NCBI GenBank assembly: GCA_964580865.1
Contig: CAZONM010000002.1
Coordinates: forward strand, 1 to 58,912
Direction: 5' to 3'
Source: JACOUT01 sp964580865
GTDB taxonomy: Bacteria > Myxococcota > UBA727 > VGSZ01
Length of the DNA: 58,912 nucleotides
The notes under the pieces are model-generated. The model saw only the letters and a program-made list of their open reading frames with translations, was not told the origin of the DNA and made no database searches. Positions 11,428 through 20,285 of this stretch are shown piece by piece; position 1 is the first letter of the stretch; each line of letters opens with the position of its first letter. Both the position numbers and the translations under genes were made by a program.

Positions 11428-12534
11428 ATGCTTGTCGCCCCGCTGCTCCTCTCGTTCGCATGTGCGGCCGCCGACGCCGAGGCGCCGCCCTCCCCGCGCG
11501 GCATCGTGCAGTGGACGGCGGCGCTCCCGGGCGCGCCGGCGCGCGGCTGCGCCACCGACGAGCAGCGCGTGTTCCAAGGGGTGATGCGACCGGTCGACAA
11601 ACGCGAGCACGCGCTGCTGGTCGCCGTCGATCGCGCCACCGGGAGCGTCGCGTGGCAACGCGAAGTTGGCCGCGGCTACCCGCACGCCGCCCCCGGCGTG
11701 GTGGGGCCACTGGTGGTGCACGGCGGCTTCTCCGGCGACGTGCTCGCGCTCGATCGCGTCACCGGCGCCGAGCGCTGGCGCTTCAAGAACGGCGACGGGG
11801 GCCTGCTGTCGACGCCGCACGTGGAGCGCACGGCCGCCGGCGAGCGCGTGTGGCTCGGCTTCATCGGCGGCGCCGTCGCCCTCGACGCCACCACGGGTAC
11901 GGAGCTGCTGCGCATCCCCATGGCGGCGGGCACCGCCGTGCTCGGGGTGCGCGACGGACGCGTCTTCGTGCATGCCATGGCCGAGAACCTGGTGCTCGCC
12001 TTCGACAGCGCCAGCGGGCGCGAGCTGTGGCGCGTCACGGGGCCGGTCATCGATCACGAGCGCCACGTCGTCGCCGGGTTTCAGCCCGAGGCCGTGGCCG
12101 TGGACCAGCGGTTCATCTACGTGCCCACCAACGTCGCCGAGACCTGGGCCGTGGAGGTGGCCACGGGCAAGAAGCGCTGGGGCTTCGAGCCCGCGCCCGG
12201 CGGCGGCAGCTTCGGCAACACGCTGGCGCTCAACGGCACCGCGCTGTTCCTGTCGTCGAGCGCGAGCAAGATGAGCACGGTGGCGCGCGTCGACGCCGCC
12301 ACCGGCGTGCTGTCGTGGCGCCGCGACCTGACGGGCATCGTGCACGGCACGCCGCTGGTGGTCGGCGACGTGGTGGTGGTGCCCACGGGCGGCGCGGGCC
12401 TGGTGGGCTTCGGCGCGCGCGACGGTGAGCCCCGCTTCACCATCGCCACCGGCGCCTCGTGGTGGGACGCGTGCAGCGCCGACGGCGTGGTGTACGTGGG
12501 CCACGAGCGCCGCAAGCTGAGCGCCGTGCGCTGA
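11428..12534 (+). CDS. PQQ-type beta-propeller repeat protein, exported
   Basis: A 368-residue exported protein with a short hydrophobic leader (LVAPLLLSFAC), possibly a weak lipobox. The body consists of repeated blades of the type LVAVDRATGSVAWQREVG, LALDRVTGAERWRFKNG and AVEVATGKKRWGFEP, the tryptophan-docking pattern of PQQ/BamB-like propellers, with about seven repeats. No PQQ-dehydrogenase catalytic Asp/Cys-Cys signature is seen, so it is probably a structural or scaffold propeller rather than an enzyme. It is preceded by a -10-like hexamer but no ribosome-binding site. Its 3' end abuts the GH44 gene within two bases. Confidence 0.8.
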   Translation: MLVAPLLLSFACAAADAEAPPSPRGIVQWTAALPGAPARGCATDEQRVFQGVMRPVDKREHALLVAVDRATGSVAWQREVGRGYPHAAPGVVGPLVVHGGFSGDVLALDRVTGAERWRFKNGDGGLLSTPHVERTAAGERVWLGFIGGAVALDATTGTELLRIPMAAGTAVLGVRDGRVFVHAMAENLVLAFDSASGRELWRVTGPVIDHERHVVAGFQPEAVAVDQRFIYVPTNVAETWAVEVATGKKRWGFEPAPGGGSFGNTLALNGTALFLSSSASKMSTVARVDAATGVLSWRRDLTGIVHGTPLVVGDVVVVPTGGAGLVGFGARDGEPRFTIATGASWWDACSADGVVYVGHERRKLSAVR

Positions 12535-12536
12535 GA

Positions 12537-14276
12537 TCAGCGGGGTGGCGCGCGCAGCACGGTCACCGACCACGGCGAAAGCGTCACCCGGAACGCGTTC
12601 TGCGCCACGGCGTCGACGGCCGCGGCGGCAGCGATCGTGGGGCCGTCGCCGTCGAGCACGAAGCGCGCGAGCTGCGCGGTGGCGGGCGCGGCCAGCGTCA
12701 GGGTGGCGTCGATGGCGTCGTCGGACTTGTTGAGCACGACCACCACCAGCGGCCCATCGGAGGCGTACACCGTCACGCGCTCGACGTCGGTGGTGCTGGC
12801 CGCCACCGACGTGGCGCCGAACGCCGCGCCGCCGCCGTCGACGTTGGTGAACGTGCGCAGGCCGGCGCGCGCGTACGGCTCGTCGCCGGCGAGCGGGTAG
12901 TACGTGGCCGCAACCACGCCCATACGCCCAAACACGCCGAGCACGTCGGCGACGGCGATGGCCCCGGAGATGTGCGAGCCGCCCCCGTAGTTCCACTCGG
13001 TGAACGACAGGCCCGTGCCCGGGTAGTGCGCGTCGATGTGCGCGAACAGCGTGGGCAGGAGCGCCACGGCGCCGCCGAGCACGTCGTGGGCGATCCAGCT
13101 GTCCTCGACGTACGTGGGATCCCACAGCGAGCGCGGCGCCTGCACGCGCTCGTCGGCGGCGGTGTCGTCCTGAGCGTCGCTCACGCGCACGCCGTCGCCT
13201 CGCGCCTCGGGGTACCAGTGCAGGTCGAGCACGTCGACCAGGCGGCGCCCGTGGGTCTGCTCGGCGTCGGCGAGGGCGTCGAGGAACCAGGGGATGAACT
13301 CGCCGTGCGCGCCCGCGTCGGGCGCGTTCTGCAGCGTGGTGTAGCCGTTGTAGCCGTAGCTGACGAAGCCGAGCACCGTGACGTCGTCGTCGACATCCTT
13401 GACGGCGCCCGCGAACGCCACCGTGCGATCGCGCAGTTCGACGTAGCTCACCGGCTCGGGGTGGATGCGCGGGTGCGTCTCCGACCAAAGATCGGGCTCG
13501 TTGTCGAGGTCGACGAGCAGCGGCACCGTCGGCCAGTGGGCGCGCACGTAGGCGAGGGCCTCGTCTTGATAGACGGCGCCGTCGCCCTCGTCCGGCGGGT
13601 CGACGAAGGCCGCGCCCTTGGCGGCGTGGTTCGCGACGAAGCGCGTCTGCAAGTAGCTCGAGCCCGAGTTGGCGACGTCGCCCACGCAGGCCGGCGGACC
13701 CTGGCCTCCGTCGCCGAGGTCGTCGTGGTCGGCGGCGACGTAGTCGACCATGGGCAGCGTCACCAGCGCCGCCGTGCCGCGCGCCTCGGCGTCGTCGAGG
13801 AGATCGACGAAGGCGTTGGCCGGGGGCGCGCTCGGCCCGCCCAGCATGGCGTCGTTCTGGTTGCACCAGTCGGTGCCCGCGTTGCTCGCGTTGTTCTCCC
13901 AGTTGTAGGCCGTCAGGCGGTTGCCGCCGCTGCGCACCACCGATGGCCGGTCTTGCGCGGCGTGTTCGCCGCCGTTCCACCCGTAGATCAGCGGGGAGAT
14001 GGGCCGACGGCCGGTGTCGACGCGCACCTGCAGCACGACGTCCGCGGCACCGGGATCGCCGGGCTCGACGATGGGGTCGCCCTCGCCTTCACCTTCACCT
14101 TCACCTTCACCTTCACCTTCACCTTCACCTTCACCTTCACCCTCACCTTCACCTTCACCTTCACCTTCACCTTCGCCCTCGCCCTCGCCCTCGCCCTCAC
14201 CGGGCACGGACGGCGGGCAGGCCGCGAGCACGGCGGCGGTGAACGGCAACGACGCGAGCGGCAGGAAGCGGCGCAT
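12537..14276 (-). CDS. GH44-family endoglucanase-like lipoprotein with (GE)20 linker
   Basis: A 579-residue secreted glycoside hydrolase. Lipobox LAAC with Cys20, then twenty Gly-Glu dipeptides (about 26-65) as a spacer, then the catalytic domain. The GH44 signature GGNRLTAYNWENNASNAG lies near 116-133; the likely acid/base is Glu259 in VDLDNEPDLW and the nucleophile Glu426 in SFTEWNYG. A C-terminal beta-sandwich of about 100 residues follows, as in other GH44 enzymes. Predicted role: outer-membrane-tethered hydrolysis of beta-1,4-glucan or xyloglucan. ATG 14276 is preferred; TTG 14282 would overlap the -10-like hexamer. Confidence 0.9.
   Translation of the reverse strand: MRRFLPLASLPFTAAVLAACPPSVPGEGEGEGEGEGEGEGEGEGEGEGEGEGEGEGEGEGEGEGEGDPIVEPGDPGAADVVLQVRVDTGRRPISPLIYGWNGGEHAAQDRPSVVRSGGNRLTAYNWENNASNAGTDWCNQNDAMLGGPSAPPANAFVDLLDDAEARGTAALVTLPMVDYVAADHDDLGDGGQGPPACVGDVANSGSSYLQTRFVANHAAKGAAFVDPPDEGDGAVYQDEALAYVRAHWPTVPLLVDLDNEPDLWSETHPRIHPEPVSYVELRDRTVAFAGAVKDVDDDVTVLGFVSYGYNGYTTLQNAPDAGAHGEFIPWFLDALADAEQTHGRRLVDVLDLHWYPEARGDGVRVSDAQDDTAADERVQAPRSLWDPTYVEDSWIAHDVLGGAVALLPTLFAHIDAHYPGTGLSFTEWNYGGGSHISGAIAVADVLGVFGRMGVVAATYYPLAGDEPYARAGLRTFTNVDGGGAAFGATSVAASTTDVERVTVYASDGPLVVVVLNKSDDAIDATLTLAAPATAQLARFVLDGDGPTIAAAAAVDAVAQNAFRVTLSPWSVTVLRAPPR
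14082..14201 (-). repeat. 20-copy hexanucleotide tract encoding (Gly-Glu)20
   Basis: A 120-base tract of twenty hexamers (plus strand YTCRCC, mostly TTCACC and CTCGCC) inside the GH44 gene. Unit length is a multiple of three, so slippage would change only the linker length. Mixed GGT/GGC and GAA/GAG codons show the array is not freshly expanded throughout; the central copies are the most uniform. Confidence 0.95.
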
Positions 14277-14281
14277 GGCCA

Positions 14282-14287
14282 AGCCTA
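14282..14287 (-). promoter_or_regulatory. -10-like hexamer TAGGCT, 5 bases before ATG
   Basis: On the minus strand TAGGCT ends five bases before ATG 14276 of the GH44 gene. The same hexamer occurs before the heme sensor gene at 1820. Confidence 0.4.
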
Positions 14288-14446
14288 CTGCGGGCGGCGG
14301 GCGCGCCGCCGCCTTGTTTCCGACGCGTTCGTGGGCGCGCCAGTCGCGTGCGGCGGCGCGCCAGCGTGACGCCGCGAGGGCCGCAGCCGACGTGCCCCTT
14401 TGAATTCCACGGGCGCGCCCTCTAACGATGGCGCCTGGAGTACGCC

Positions 14447-16144
14447 ATGAGCTCGCCTGCCTTCCCCGCCCCGCCGTCGTCGGTGCCGCCCACCACCACC
14501 GCCGAGCTCGATCGCAAGCTCGCGCGGCTGCGCGCGCACAAAGACGCGTGGGTGCAGCTACCGCGCAAGGAGAAGATCGCGCTGTTGCGCGCCACCATGG
14601 AGCTGCTGCAGGCCGAGGGCCCGGCGTGGGCGGCCACGTTGGCGCGCATCAAGGGCTTCGATCCCGAGACACCGGGCGCGGGCGAGGCGTGGCTCGACGG
14701 GCCCGTGATCGTGGCGCGCAACCTCCGTCAGTACATCGAGCTGTTGGAGCACGACGGCCACCCGAGGCCGGCAGGTCTGCGCCAGCGCCCCGACGGCCAG
14801 TGGGTGGCGCAGGTCTTTCCGCGCAACCTGTTCGACAAGCTGCTGCTCGATCGATGGGTTGCCGAGGTGTGGATCGAGAAGGGCAAGGCGCCGAGCCAGG
14901 GCGCCTTGGTGAACGCCAAGCCCGCCGGCGGGCGCATCGGCCTCGTGCTCGGCGCCGGCAACGTCGGCTTCCTGGCCCCGTGCGACGCGCTCTACAAGCT
15001 GGTGTTCGAGCACGAGGTCGTCATCCTGAAGATGAACCCGGTCAACGAGGCCGGCGGCCCCCACCTCGAGAAGGTGTTCGCGCCCTTCATCGAGCGCGGC
15101 TTCGTCGAGCTCTGTTACGGCGCCGGCGACGTCGGCGCGTACCTCGCCACCCACGCCGACGTCGAGACGCTGCACGTCACCGGCAGCAACCGCACCTACG
15201 ACGCCATCGTCTGGGGCGGCGCCCCCGACGAGCAGCGCGAGCGCAAGGCGACGGGCACCAAGGCGAACGACAAGCCGTTCTCGGCCGAGCTCGGGGGCGT
15301 GGGCCCCTTGATCGTGGTGCCGGGCGAGTGGTCGGAGAGCGACCTGCGCTACCAGGCGTCGCACGTGCTCGCCACCATGGCCAACAACGCGAGCTTCATC
15401 TGCGTGGCCGGCAAGGCGCTCATCCTGTCGAAGGACTGGCCGCAGAAGGATCGCTTCCTCGAGCTGCTACGCGAGGAGATGGCGCGCACGCCGGCGCGCA
15501 AGGCCTACTACCCCGGCGCCGCTGCGCGCCACCAGGAGTTCCTGCAGCGCTACCCGAAGGCCGAGGTGTTCGGCGACGCCCCCGCGGGCGCGCTGCCGTG
15601 GACGCTCATCCCCAACGTGCCCGCGCAGCGCGGCGAGTACGCCCTCACCAACGAGGCGTTCTGCTCCGTGATCGCCCACGTCGAGATCCCGGGAAAGACC
15701 GCCGAGGAGTTCTTGCCCGCCGCCGTCGACGTCGCCAACGACGTCGTGTGGGGCACGCTCGGCGCCAACGTGGTCATCGATCCCGCCACCGCGGCGCGCT
15801 TGGGGTCACGCTTCGAGGACGAGCTTGCGCGCCTGCGCTACGGCACCATCGGCGTCAACGTATGGGCGGGCGCAGGCGCCGGGCTCACGGAGCTCGCGTG
15901 GGGCGCGTACCCCGGCCACTCGCCCGACGACGTGCAGTCGGGCATCGGCAAGGTGCACAACGCCTTCGCCTTCGACTTCCCGGAGAAGAGCGTGGTGCGC
16001 GGGCCGTTCCGCCCGCGCATCAAGCACGTCTACTTCCACGGCCACCGCACGCTCGATCGCGTGGGCGCGGCCATGCTCAAGGCCGAGCAGAACCCGTCGC
16101 TCTTGCACATCCCCAAGCTGGCCGCCGCCGCCCTGCGCGGGTGA
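14447..16144 (+). CDS. aldehyde dehydrogenase family protein (acyl-CoA reductase-like)
   Basis: A 565-residue protein of the aldehyde dehydrogenase superfamily, somewhat longer than usual (about 490). Seen: a cofactor-binding stretch LVLGAGNVGF near 167, HVTGSNRTYDAIV (the SFTGS-like motif), SAELGGVGP in the position of LELGGK with the Glu kept, and NNASFICVAG where the catalytic Cys is expected. A C-terminal RYGTIGVNVWAGAGAGL region is also typical. GGAG six bases before ATG 14447 supports the start. The substrate is unknown. Similar long forms act on fatty or long-chain aldehydes, but the sequence does not settle this. Confidence 0.75.
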   Translation: MSSPAFPAPPSSVPPTTTAELDRKLARLRAHKDAWVQLPRKEKIALLRATMELLQAEGPAWAATLARIKGFDPETPGAGEAWLDGPVIVARNLRQYIELLEHDGHPRPAGLRQRPDGQWVAQVFPRNLFDKLLLDRWVAEVWIEKGKAPSQGALVNAKPAGGRIGLVLGAGNVGFLAPCDALYKLVFEHEVVILKMNPVNEAGGPHLEKVFAPFIERGFVELCYGAGDVGAYLATHADVETLHVTGSNRTYDAIVWGGAPDEQRERKATGTKANDKPFSAELGGVGPLIVVPGEWSESDLRYQASHVLATMANNASFICVAGKALILSKDWPQKDRFLELLREEMARTPARKAYYPGAAARHQEFLQRYPKAEVFGDAPAGALPWTLIPNVPAQRGEYALTNEAFCSVIAHVEIPGKTAEEFLPAAVDVANDVVWGTLGANVVIDPATAARLGSRFEDELARLRYGTIGVNVWAGAGAGLTELAWGAYPGHSPDDVQSGIGKVHNAFAFDFPEKSVVRGPFRPRIKHVYFHGHRTLDRVGAAMLKAEQNPSLLHIPKLAAAALRG

Positions 16145-16147
16145 GCG

Positions 16148-17020
16148 TCACGGCTCTGTGCCGTCGAGGAAGAACGCGGCCAGCGCCGCGGTGGCGTCGA
16201 TCTCCCGCGTGGCGTCCGACAGGCGCGGCGGGCGCCCCGGCCAGCCGTGGCCACCGCCCTCGACGATCACGTTGACCACCGGCGCGCTGCAGCCCGCGCG
16301 CTCTTCGATGATGACCCGTGTCCCGTCCTTCGGATCGCGATCGATGGGCGCGCGCCGCGTGGGCGCCTGGCACCCGGCCACACGCGCGAACACCTCGGCG
16401 GTCGCAGCGTTGCTCTGGATGAGGCCACGCTCGCCCTTGCGCCCGACACCGCCGCCCTCGAAGGGCACCAGCGTGTCGGCGGTGCCGTGAAAGAGCATCA
16501 GCGGCACCGCGCGCGAGGGCGCGCACGCGGTCTTCGGCAGGCTGGCCGCCACCGCGCCCACGCCCGCGAAGCGCTCGGCGTGCGTGCAGGCGAGCGTGAG
16601 CGCGAGGAAGCCGCCGTTCGAGTGGCCCGTGACATACACGCGCGCCGGATCGACGCGCCCCTCGGCCACCAGCGTGTCGACAAGCGCGAGCACGAAGCCC
16701 ACGTCGTCGTGTCCGGCGACGCGGCGCGCGGGATCGAGCGTGAGCTGGCGCGCGTCGCTCCAGCGGCGGTCCATGCCCTGCGGGTACGCCACCAGCGCGC
16801 CCCGCGCGGCGGCCTCGACGTCGAAGCGCGTGTGCTGGCGCACCTGCGACGCGGTCCCGAAGCGCCCGTGCAGCACGATCACGAGCGGCGCCTTGGGCGG
16901 CGCGCTCGCGGGCGCGAACAGCTGGTAGCTGCGCTGCACGCCGCCCACGGTGATGGTCGCGGTGGCGCTCGACGGCTCCGCCGTGGTCGCGAACAGCGCG
17001 GCGACGGCGAGCGCGATCAT
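16148..17020 (-). CDS. LpqC/PHB-depolymerase-type secreted esterase
   Basis: A 290-residue exported alpha/beta hydrolase with a hydrophobic leader of about 19 residues. The oxyanion-hole motif LHGRFG lies near 51, the nucleophile Ser in GHSNGGF, the acid Asp in HGTADTLVPF and the His in GGGHGWPG, so the triad is complete. The family includes poly-hydroxybutyrate depolymerases, feruloyl and acetyl-xylan esterases; carbohydrate-ester cleavage would fit the GH44 nearby but is inference. Its ATG overlaps the stop of the upstream gene by four bases (ATGA), so the two are translationally coupled. Confidence 0.85.
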   Translation of the reverse strand: MIALAVAALFATTAEPSSATATITVGGVQRSYQLFAPASAPPKAPLVIVLHGRFGTASQVRQHTRFDVEAAARGALVAYPQGMDRRWSDARQLTLDPARRVAGHDDVGFVLALVDTLVAEGRVDPARVYVTGHSNGGFLALTLACTHAERFAGVGAVAASLPKTACAPSRAVPLMLFHGTADTLVPFEGGGVGRKGERGLIQSNAATAEVFARVAGCQAPTRRAPIDRDPKDGTRVIIEERAGCSAPVVNVIVEGGGHGWPGRPPRLSDATREIDATAALAAFFLDGTEP

Positions 17021-18117
17021 CGCGCGGCGGGCGCGGGCGCCGCGGCAGCGGCAGCCGGCACGTCGGCGCGCCCCTCCCAGTCGGTGAAGAACGCCGCCAT
17101 CACGCCCGTGGCCACGACCGCGACGCCGGAGGCGACGTAGAAGCCGTTGGCCACCCACGCCAACGTCGTGCCGAACGCCTGCTTGGCGACGGCGTCGGCG
17201 CCGGGCTGCGGCACCTCGATCGAGAGCGTCATCTGCTGGTGGTAGTCCTGCTGCACGAACGCCATCCCCGCGCCGAAGGCCGCGCCGGTGGCCAAGAGGA
17301 CGACGCCGGTGCCGGCCCCCGTCCACACCGCCCAGGGCCGCAGCGGCGGCGGCGCGCTGTGATCGACCTGACCGGGCGCGAGCGCCGCCGTGAGGGGCGC
17401 GGCGGACGAGCCCGCGGTGAGGAGCGCGCCGTCGGCGTCGGCGGTCTCGACGTAGAACTCCAACGTGGCGCCGCCATCGTTGGCCGTGACCTCGGCGGGC
17501 AGCACGCCGCTCCAGCGCCCGGTCGCGTCGTCGCGCAACAGCGCCAGCGACGAGAACGCGGGCTCACCCTGCTTCCGGTACTGCACGCGCACCGCGCTGG
17601 CGACGGCGTTCGGGTCCTTCACCAGGTACGAGAACAGCGCCGGCCGCCCGCCGGGGAGCTTGGTCGGGTGCGCGCCCACGAGCTCCATCTCGCGGATGTG
17701 GCGCGCGCGCGTGAGCTTCCTCATCTCGTCGACGATGGCGCGCTCTTCGGCCTGCACCTTGCGGAACACGGACATGATCTTGGGAGGCGTGTCGGCCGGC
17801 AGCTCGAAGCCGGGGCGACCGCGCAGCAACGCGCGGAACGGCTTCTCGGCCTCGATGGGGTCGCCGACGATGGCGCGACACGAGCCCTCGAGCACATAGG
17901 CGTCGAGCCGCATGTCGATGGGCACCGCGTCGCCGCGCGCGAGCAGCTCGGTGACGAGCGGCAGCACGGCGTCGTACTCGAGCTGCTCGAACTGCGCGCG
18001 CGCGCGCCTGGCGAGCTCGGCGTTGTCGAGGCGGGCCGCGGCGGGCACCGGCGCCCCGGCGAGCGCGGCAGGGGCCGCGACCACGACGACGAGCGCGACG
18101 CAGGCGAGGCGCGGCAT
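17017..18117 (-). CDS. exported protein with membrane anchor, unknown function
   Basis: A 366-residue protein with a signal peptide (cut near AALAGA, about residue 22). An N-terminal helical region of TPR-like character (ELARRARAQFEQLEYDAVLPL; VLEGSCRAIVGDPIEAEKPFRALL) is followed by a beta-sandwich-like middle (VRVQYRKQGEPAFSSLAL) and two C-terminal hydrophobic segments near 270-290 and 315-335, with an Ala/Pro tail. Proteins of this layout are common and unnamed in myxobacteria. Starts at 18117 or 18123 are possible; 18117 is chosen because TAGCCT ends eight bases before it and only two before 18123. It is in an operon with the esterase. Confidence 0.72.
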   Translation of the reverse strand: MPRLACVALVVVVAAPAALAGAPVPAAARLDNAELARRARAQFEQLEYDAVLPLVTELLARGDAVPIDMRLDAYVLEGSCRAIVGDPIEAEKPFRALLRGRPGFELPADTPPKIMSVFRKVQAEERAIVDEMRKLTRARHIREMELVGAHPTKLPGGRPALFSYLVKDPNAVASAVRVQYRKQGEPAFSSLALLRDDATGRWSGVLPAEVTANDGGATLEFYVETADADGALLTAGSSAAPLTAALAPGQVDHSAPPPLRPWAVWTGAGTGVVLLATGAAFGAGMAFVQQDYHQQMTLSIEVPQPGADAVAKQAFGTTLAWVANGFYVASGVAVVATGVMAAFFTDWEGRADVPAAAAAAPAPAAR

Positions 18118-18125
18118 GGTCATCG

Positions 18126-18131
18126 AGGCTA
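18126..18131 (-). promoter_or_regulatory. -10-like hexamer TAGCCT, 8 bases before ATG
   Basis: On the minus strand TAGCCT ends eight bases before ATG 18117 (and two before ATG 18123). It supports the downstream ATG as the real start of the exported protein. Confidence 0.4.
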
Positions 18132-18323
18132 GCGCCGCGACGTGTGGCCGCGCCACTGGCGGACAGGTGGGCCACCCCGAGCCGGCGCCCGCTGCGCGGC
18201 GTTGCGGCGCACGGTCCGCGTCGAGCGCGCGCCCTGTGGCGCGCGCCGCCCAGCGATGGGCGCACCCTTGCCTACATGGCGCCTCGACGGGAGACAGGTC
18301 GCGGCCGCGCACCGCGTCCCCGC

Positions 18324-18329
18324 TATGCT
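18324..18329 (+). promoter_or_regulatory. -10-like hexamer TATGCT, 6 bases before GTG
   Basis: TATGCT ends six bases before GTG 18336 of the PEGA kinase gene. No ribosome-binding site precedes that GTG. The spacing supports GTG 18336 over the in-frame ATG at 18276. Confidence 0.45.
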
Positions 18330-18335
18330 CGCGAC

Positions 18336-20276
18336 GTGCCGCCTCCCACCACGACCACCGGCGCAGCGCCGGGCTCGGTGGCCCCGCAGCCGTCCGAGCT
18401 GGTCTTCGGCCGCTACCAGATCATCCGACGCCTCGCCGTGGGCGGCATGGGCGAGGTGTTCCTGGCGCGCCAGTCGGGCGTGGCGGGGTTCGACCGGCTC
18501 GTGATCTTGAAGAGCCTGCTGCCCGACCTGGCGGCGCAGGATGACTTCGTCGAGCAGTTCCTCGACGAGGCGCGCGTCGCCGCCACCCTCAACCACCCAA
18601 ACATCGTCAGCATCTACGAAGTGGGGCTGTGGAACGGCACGTACTTCATCGCCATGGAGTACATCCGCGGCGACAACCTCTCGCGCCTGGCGCGCGCCGC
18701 CGAGCGCGCCAAGCGGCGCATGCCGGTCGACGTCGCGGCGTTCGTGGTGCACGAGGCCGCGCAGGCGCTCGATCACGCGCATAAGGCGTGCGACCTCCAC
18801 GGCGCGCCGCTGCACATCGTGCACCGCGACGTGAGCCCGCAGAACATCATGGTGCGCACCGACGGCGTCACCAAGGTCGTCGACTTCGGCATCGCCAAGG
18901 CCGCCAACCGCTCGTCGCGCACCGCTACGGGGCTGCTCAAGGGCAAGGTGCAGTACATGGCGCCCGAGCAGGTCATGGGCGGCCAGGTCGACGGCCGCAC
19001 CGATCAGTTCGCGCTTGGCGTGGTGCTGTGGGAGCTGGTGACAGGCAAGAAGCTCTTCTCCGGCGGCAACGACATCGAGGTGCTGCGCGCGGTGCTGCAC
19101 GCGCCCATGCCGCCCCTCGTCGAGGCCGAGCCCTCCTGCCCGCCGGAGCTGTCGCGGATCGTCGAGCGCATGATCGCGCGCGACGTCGCGCTGCGCTACG
19201 CGACGCTGGCCGACGCGGCCGCCGAGCTCAAGGCGTACCTCGACGTGCGCGGCCTGAAGAACGCCCAGCAAGAGACCGCGCGTTTCGTCGCCGACACGTT
19301 GGGCGAAGAGATCTCGGCCAAGACCGTGGACCTGACGCCGTCGGGCGCCAACAACTTCGTCATCAACCTATCGCAGACCGACAAGCCGCCCACGGCGCCC
19401 ACCATGGTGACGCCCGTGGGCAAGAGCCGGGCGTCCGTGGGCATCGCCGCGGGGGCCGCGTTGGCGCTGGTGCTGGCCGCGGGCATGGCGGCGCTCCTCC
19501 TGGTGCCCGCCGAGCCACCGCCACCCGCGTCAGTGGTGGCGGCGGCGCCCAAGATCGCCGTCGACGCGCAGCCCGCGGGCGCGCGCGTGCGCGTCGACGG
19601 CGCCGACGTGGGTGCGGCGCCGGTCACCGTGGACGTCACGGCCGACGTGGAGCACGAGGTGGAGATCAGCGCGCCGGGCCATGAGCCACGGGTGGAGCGG
19701 GTGACGCTCAAGCCCGGCGACATGCGCGGCATCATGGCCATGCTCGTGAAGCAGAAGGCCACGCTCGCGCTCACCAGCAACCTCGTGGGGGCCGTGATCA
19801 CGCTCGATGACCGCGAGGTGGGCGTGACGCCGCTCGAGCTGGCGATCGAGCCCGAGCGCGCGCATGCGCTCACGGCCGAGCTCCAGCGCGGCAAGGAGCG
19901 CTATCGCTACGCGGGCGAGGTGTCGGGCGCGCCGGGGGAGCGGGTGAGTCTCGCGCTGCGGCTCGAGAAGCAGCGCGCGACCGAGGCGTGTCCGCCGGGG
20001 ACGAGCCGAGTGGGGGGGCGATGCGTAGCTCCCGCCCAACCCGAGCCCAAGGCGCCGCCCCCCGAGGCCAGCAAGGGCTTTCTGACGGTGAAGACCACGC
20101 CGTGGGCCAAGATCTCCATCGACGGTCAGCCGTGGGGCTCGACGCCCGTGGCGAAGGTGCCGCTGGCGCCGGGGACGCACACGGTGCGCCTGGTGAACGA
20201 GGACGCCGGCAAGGACGTGACCAAGAAGGTCACCATCAAGAGCGGCGAGACGCTGAAACAAGACTGGGGGCTATGA
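18336..20276 (+). CDS. membrane Ser/Thr protein kinase with PEGA-like repeats
   Basis: A 646-residue kinase. Cytoplasmic kinase domain about 25-285 with LAVGGMGEVFLAR, the VAIK-equivalent VILK, HRDVSPQNI (catalytic Asp), DFG in KVVDFGIAK and KVQYMAPEQ. A linker leads to a single membrane span near 366-390 (ASVGIAAGAALALVLAAG). Outside are PEGA-like repeats of the form DAQPAGARVRVDGADVGAAP, VGAVITLDDREVGVTPLEL and TTPWAKISIDGQPWGSTPV, with a short Cys-containing loop (CPPGTSRVGGRC) before the last. This is a typical myxobacterial sensor kinase layout, with the repeats facing the periplasm. GTG 18336 is chosen on the -10-like spacing; ATG 18276 would add 20 residues. Confidence 0.9.
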   Translation: MPPPTTTTGAAPGSVAPQPSELVFGRYQIIRRLAVGGMGEVFLARQSGVAGFDRLVILKSLLPDLAAQDDFVEQFLDEARVAATLNHPNIVSIYEVGLWNGTYFIAMEYIRGDNLSRLARAAERAKRRMPVDVAAFVVHEAAQALDHAHKACDLHGAPLHIVHRDVSPQNIMVRTDGVTKVVDFGIAKAANRSSRTATGLLKGKVQYMAPEQVMGGQVDGRTDQFALGVVLWELVTGKKLFSGGNDIEVLRAVLHAPMPPLVEAEPSCPPELSRIVERMIARDVALRYATLADAAAELKAYLDVRGLKNAQQETARFVADTLGEEISAKTVDLTPSGANNFVINLSQTDKPPTAPTMVTPVGKSRASVGIAAGAALALVLAAGMAALLLVPAEPPPPASVVAAAPKIAVDAQPAGARVRVDGADVGAAPVTVDVTADVEHEVEISAPGHEPRVERVTLKPGDMRGIMAMLVKQKATLALTSNLVGAVITLDDREVGVTPLELAIEPERAHALTAELQRGKERYRYAGEVSGAPGERVSLALRLEKQRATEACPPGTSRVGGRCVAPAQPEPKAPPPEASKGFLTVKTTPWAKISIDGQPWGSTPVAKVPLAPGTHTVRLVNEDAGKDVTKKVTIKSGETLKQDWGL

Positions 20277-20285
20277 GGGCGACGC

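Noticed and set aside
14082..14201. CRISPR-like or satellite array
   Set aside because: The unit is six bases with no spacers and lies in frame in a coding sequence; it encodes the Gly-Glu linker.
12459..14369. Plus-strand frame with a repeated Phe-Thr tract opposite the GH44 gene
   Set aside because: The FT repeat is only the antisense reading of the (GE)20 tract; the GH44 motifs are on the minus strand.
18276..18335. ATG 18276 as start of the PEGA kinase
   Set aside because: It adds 20 Arg-rich residues and lies upstream of the TATGCT hexamer that fits GTG 18336; kept only as an alternative.
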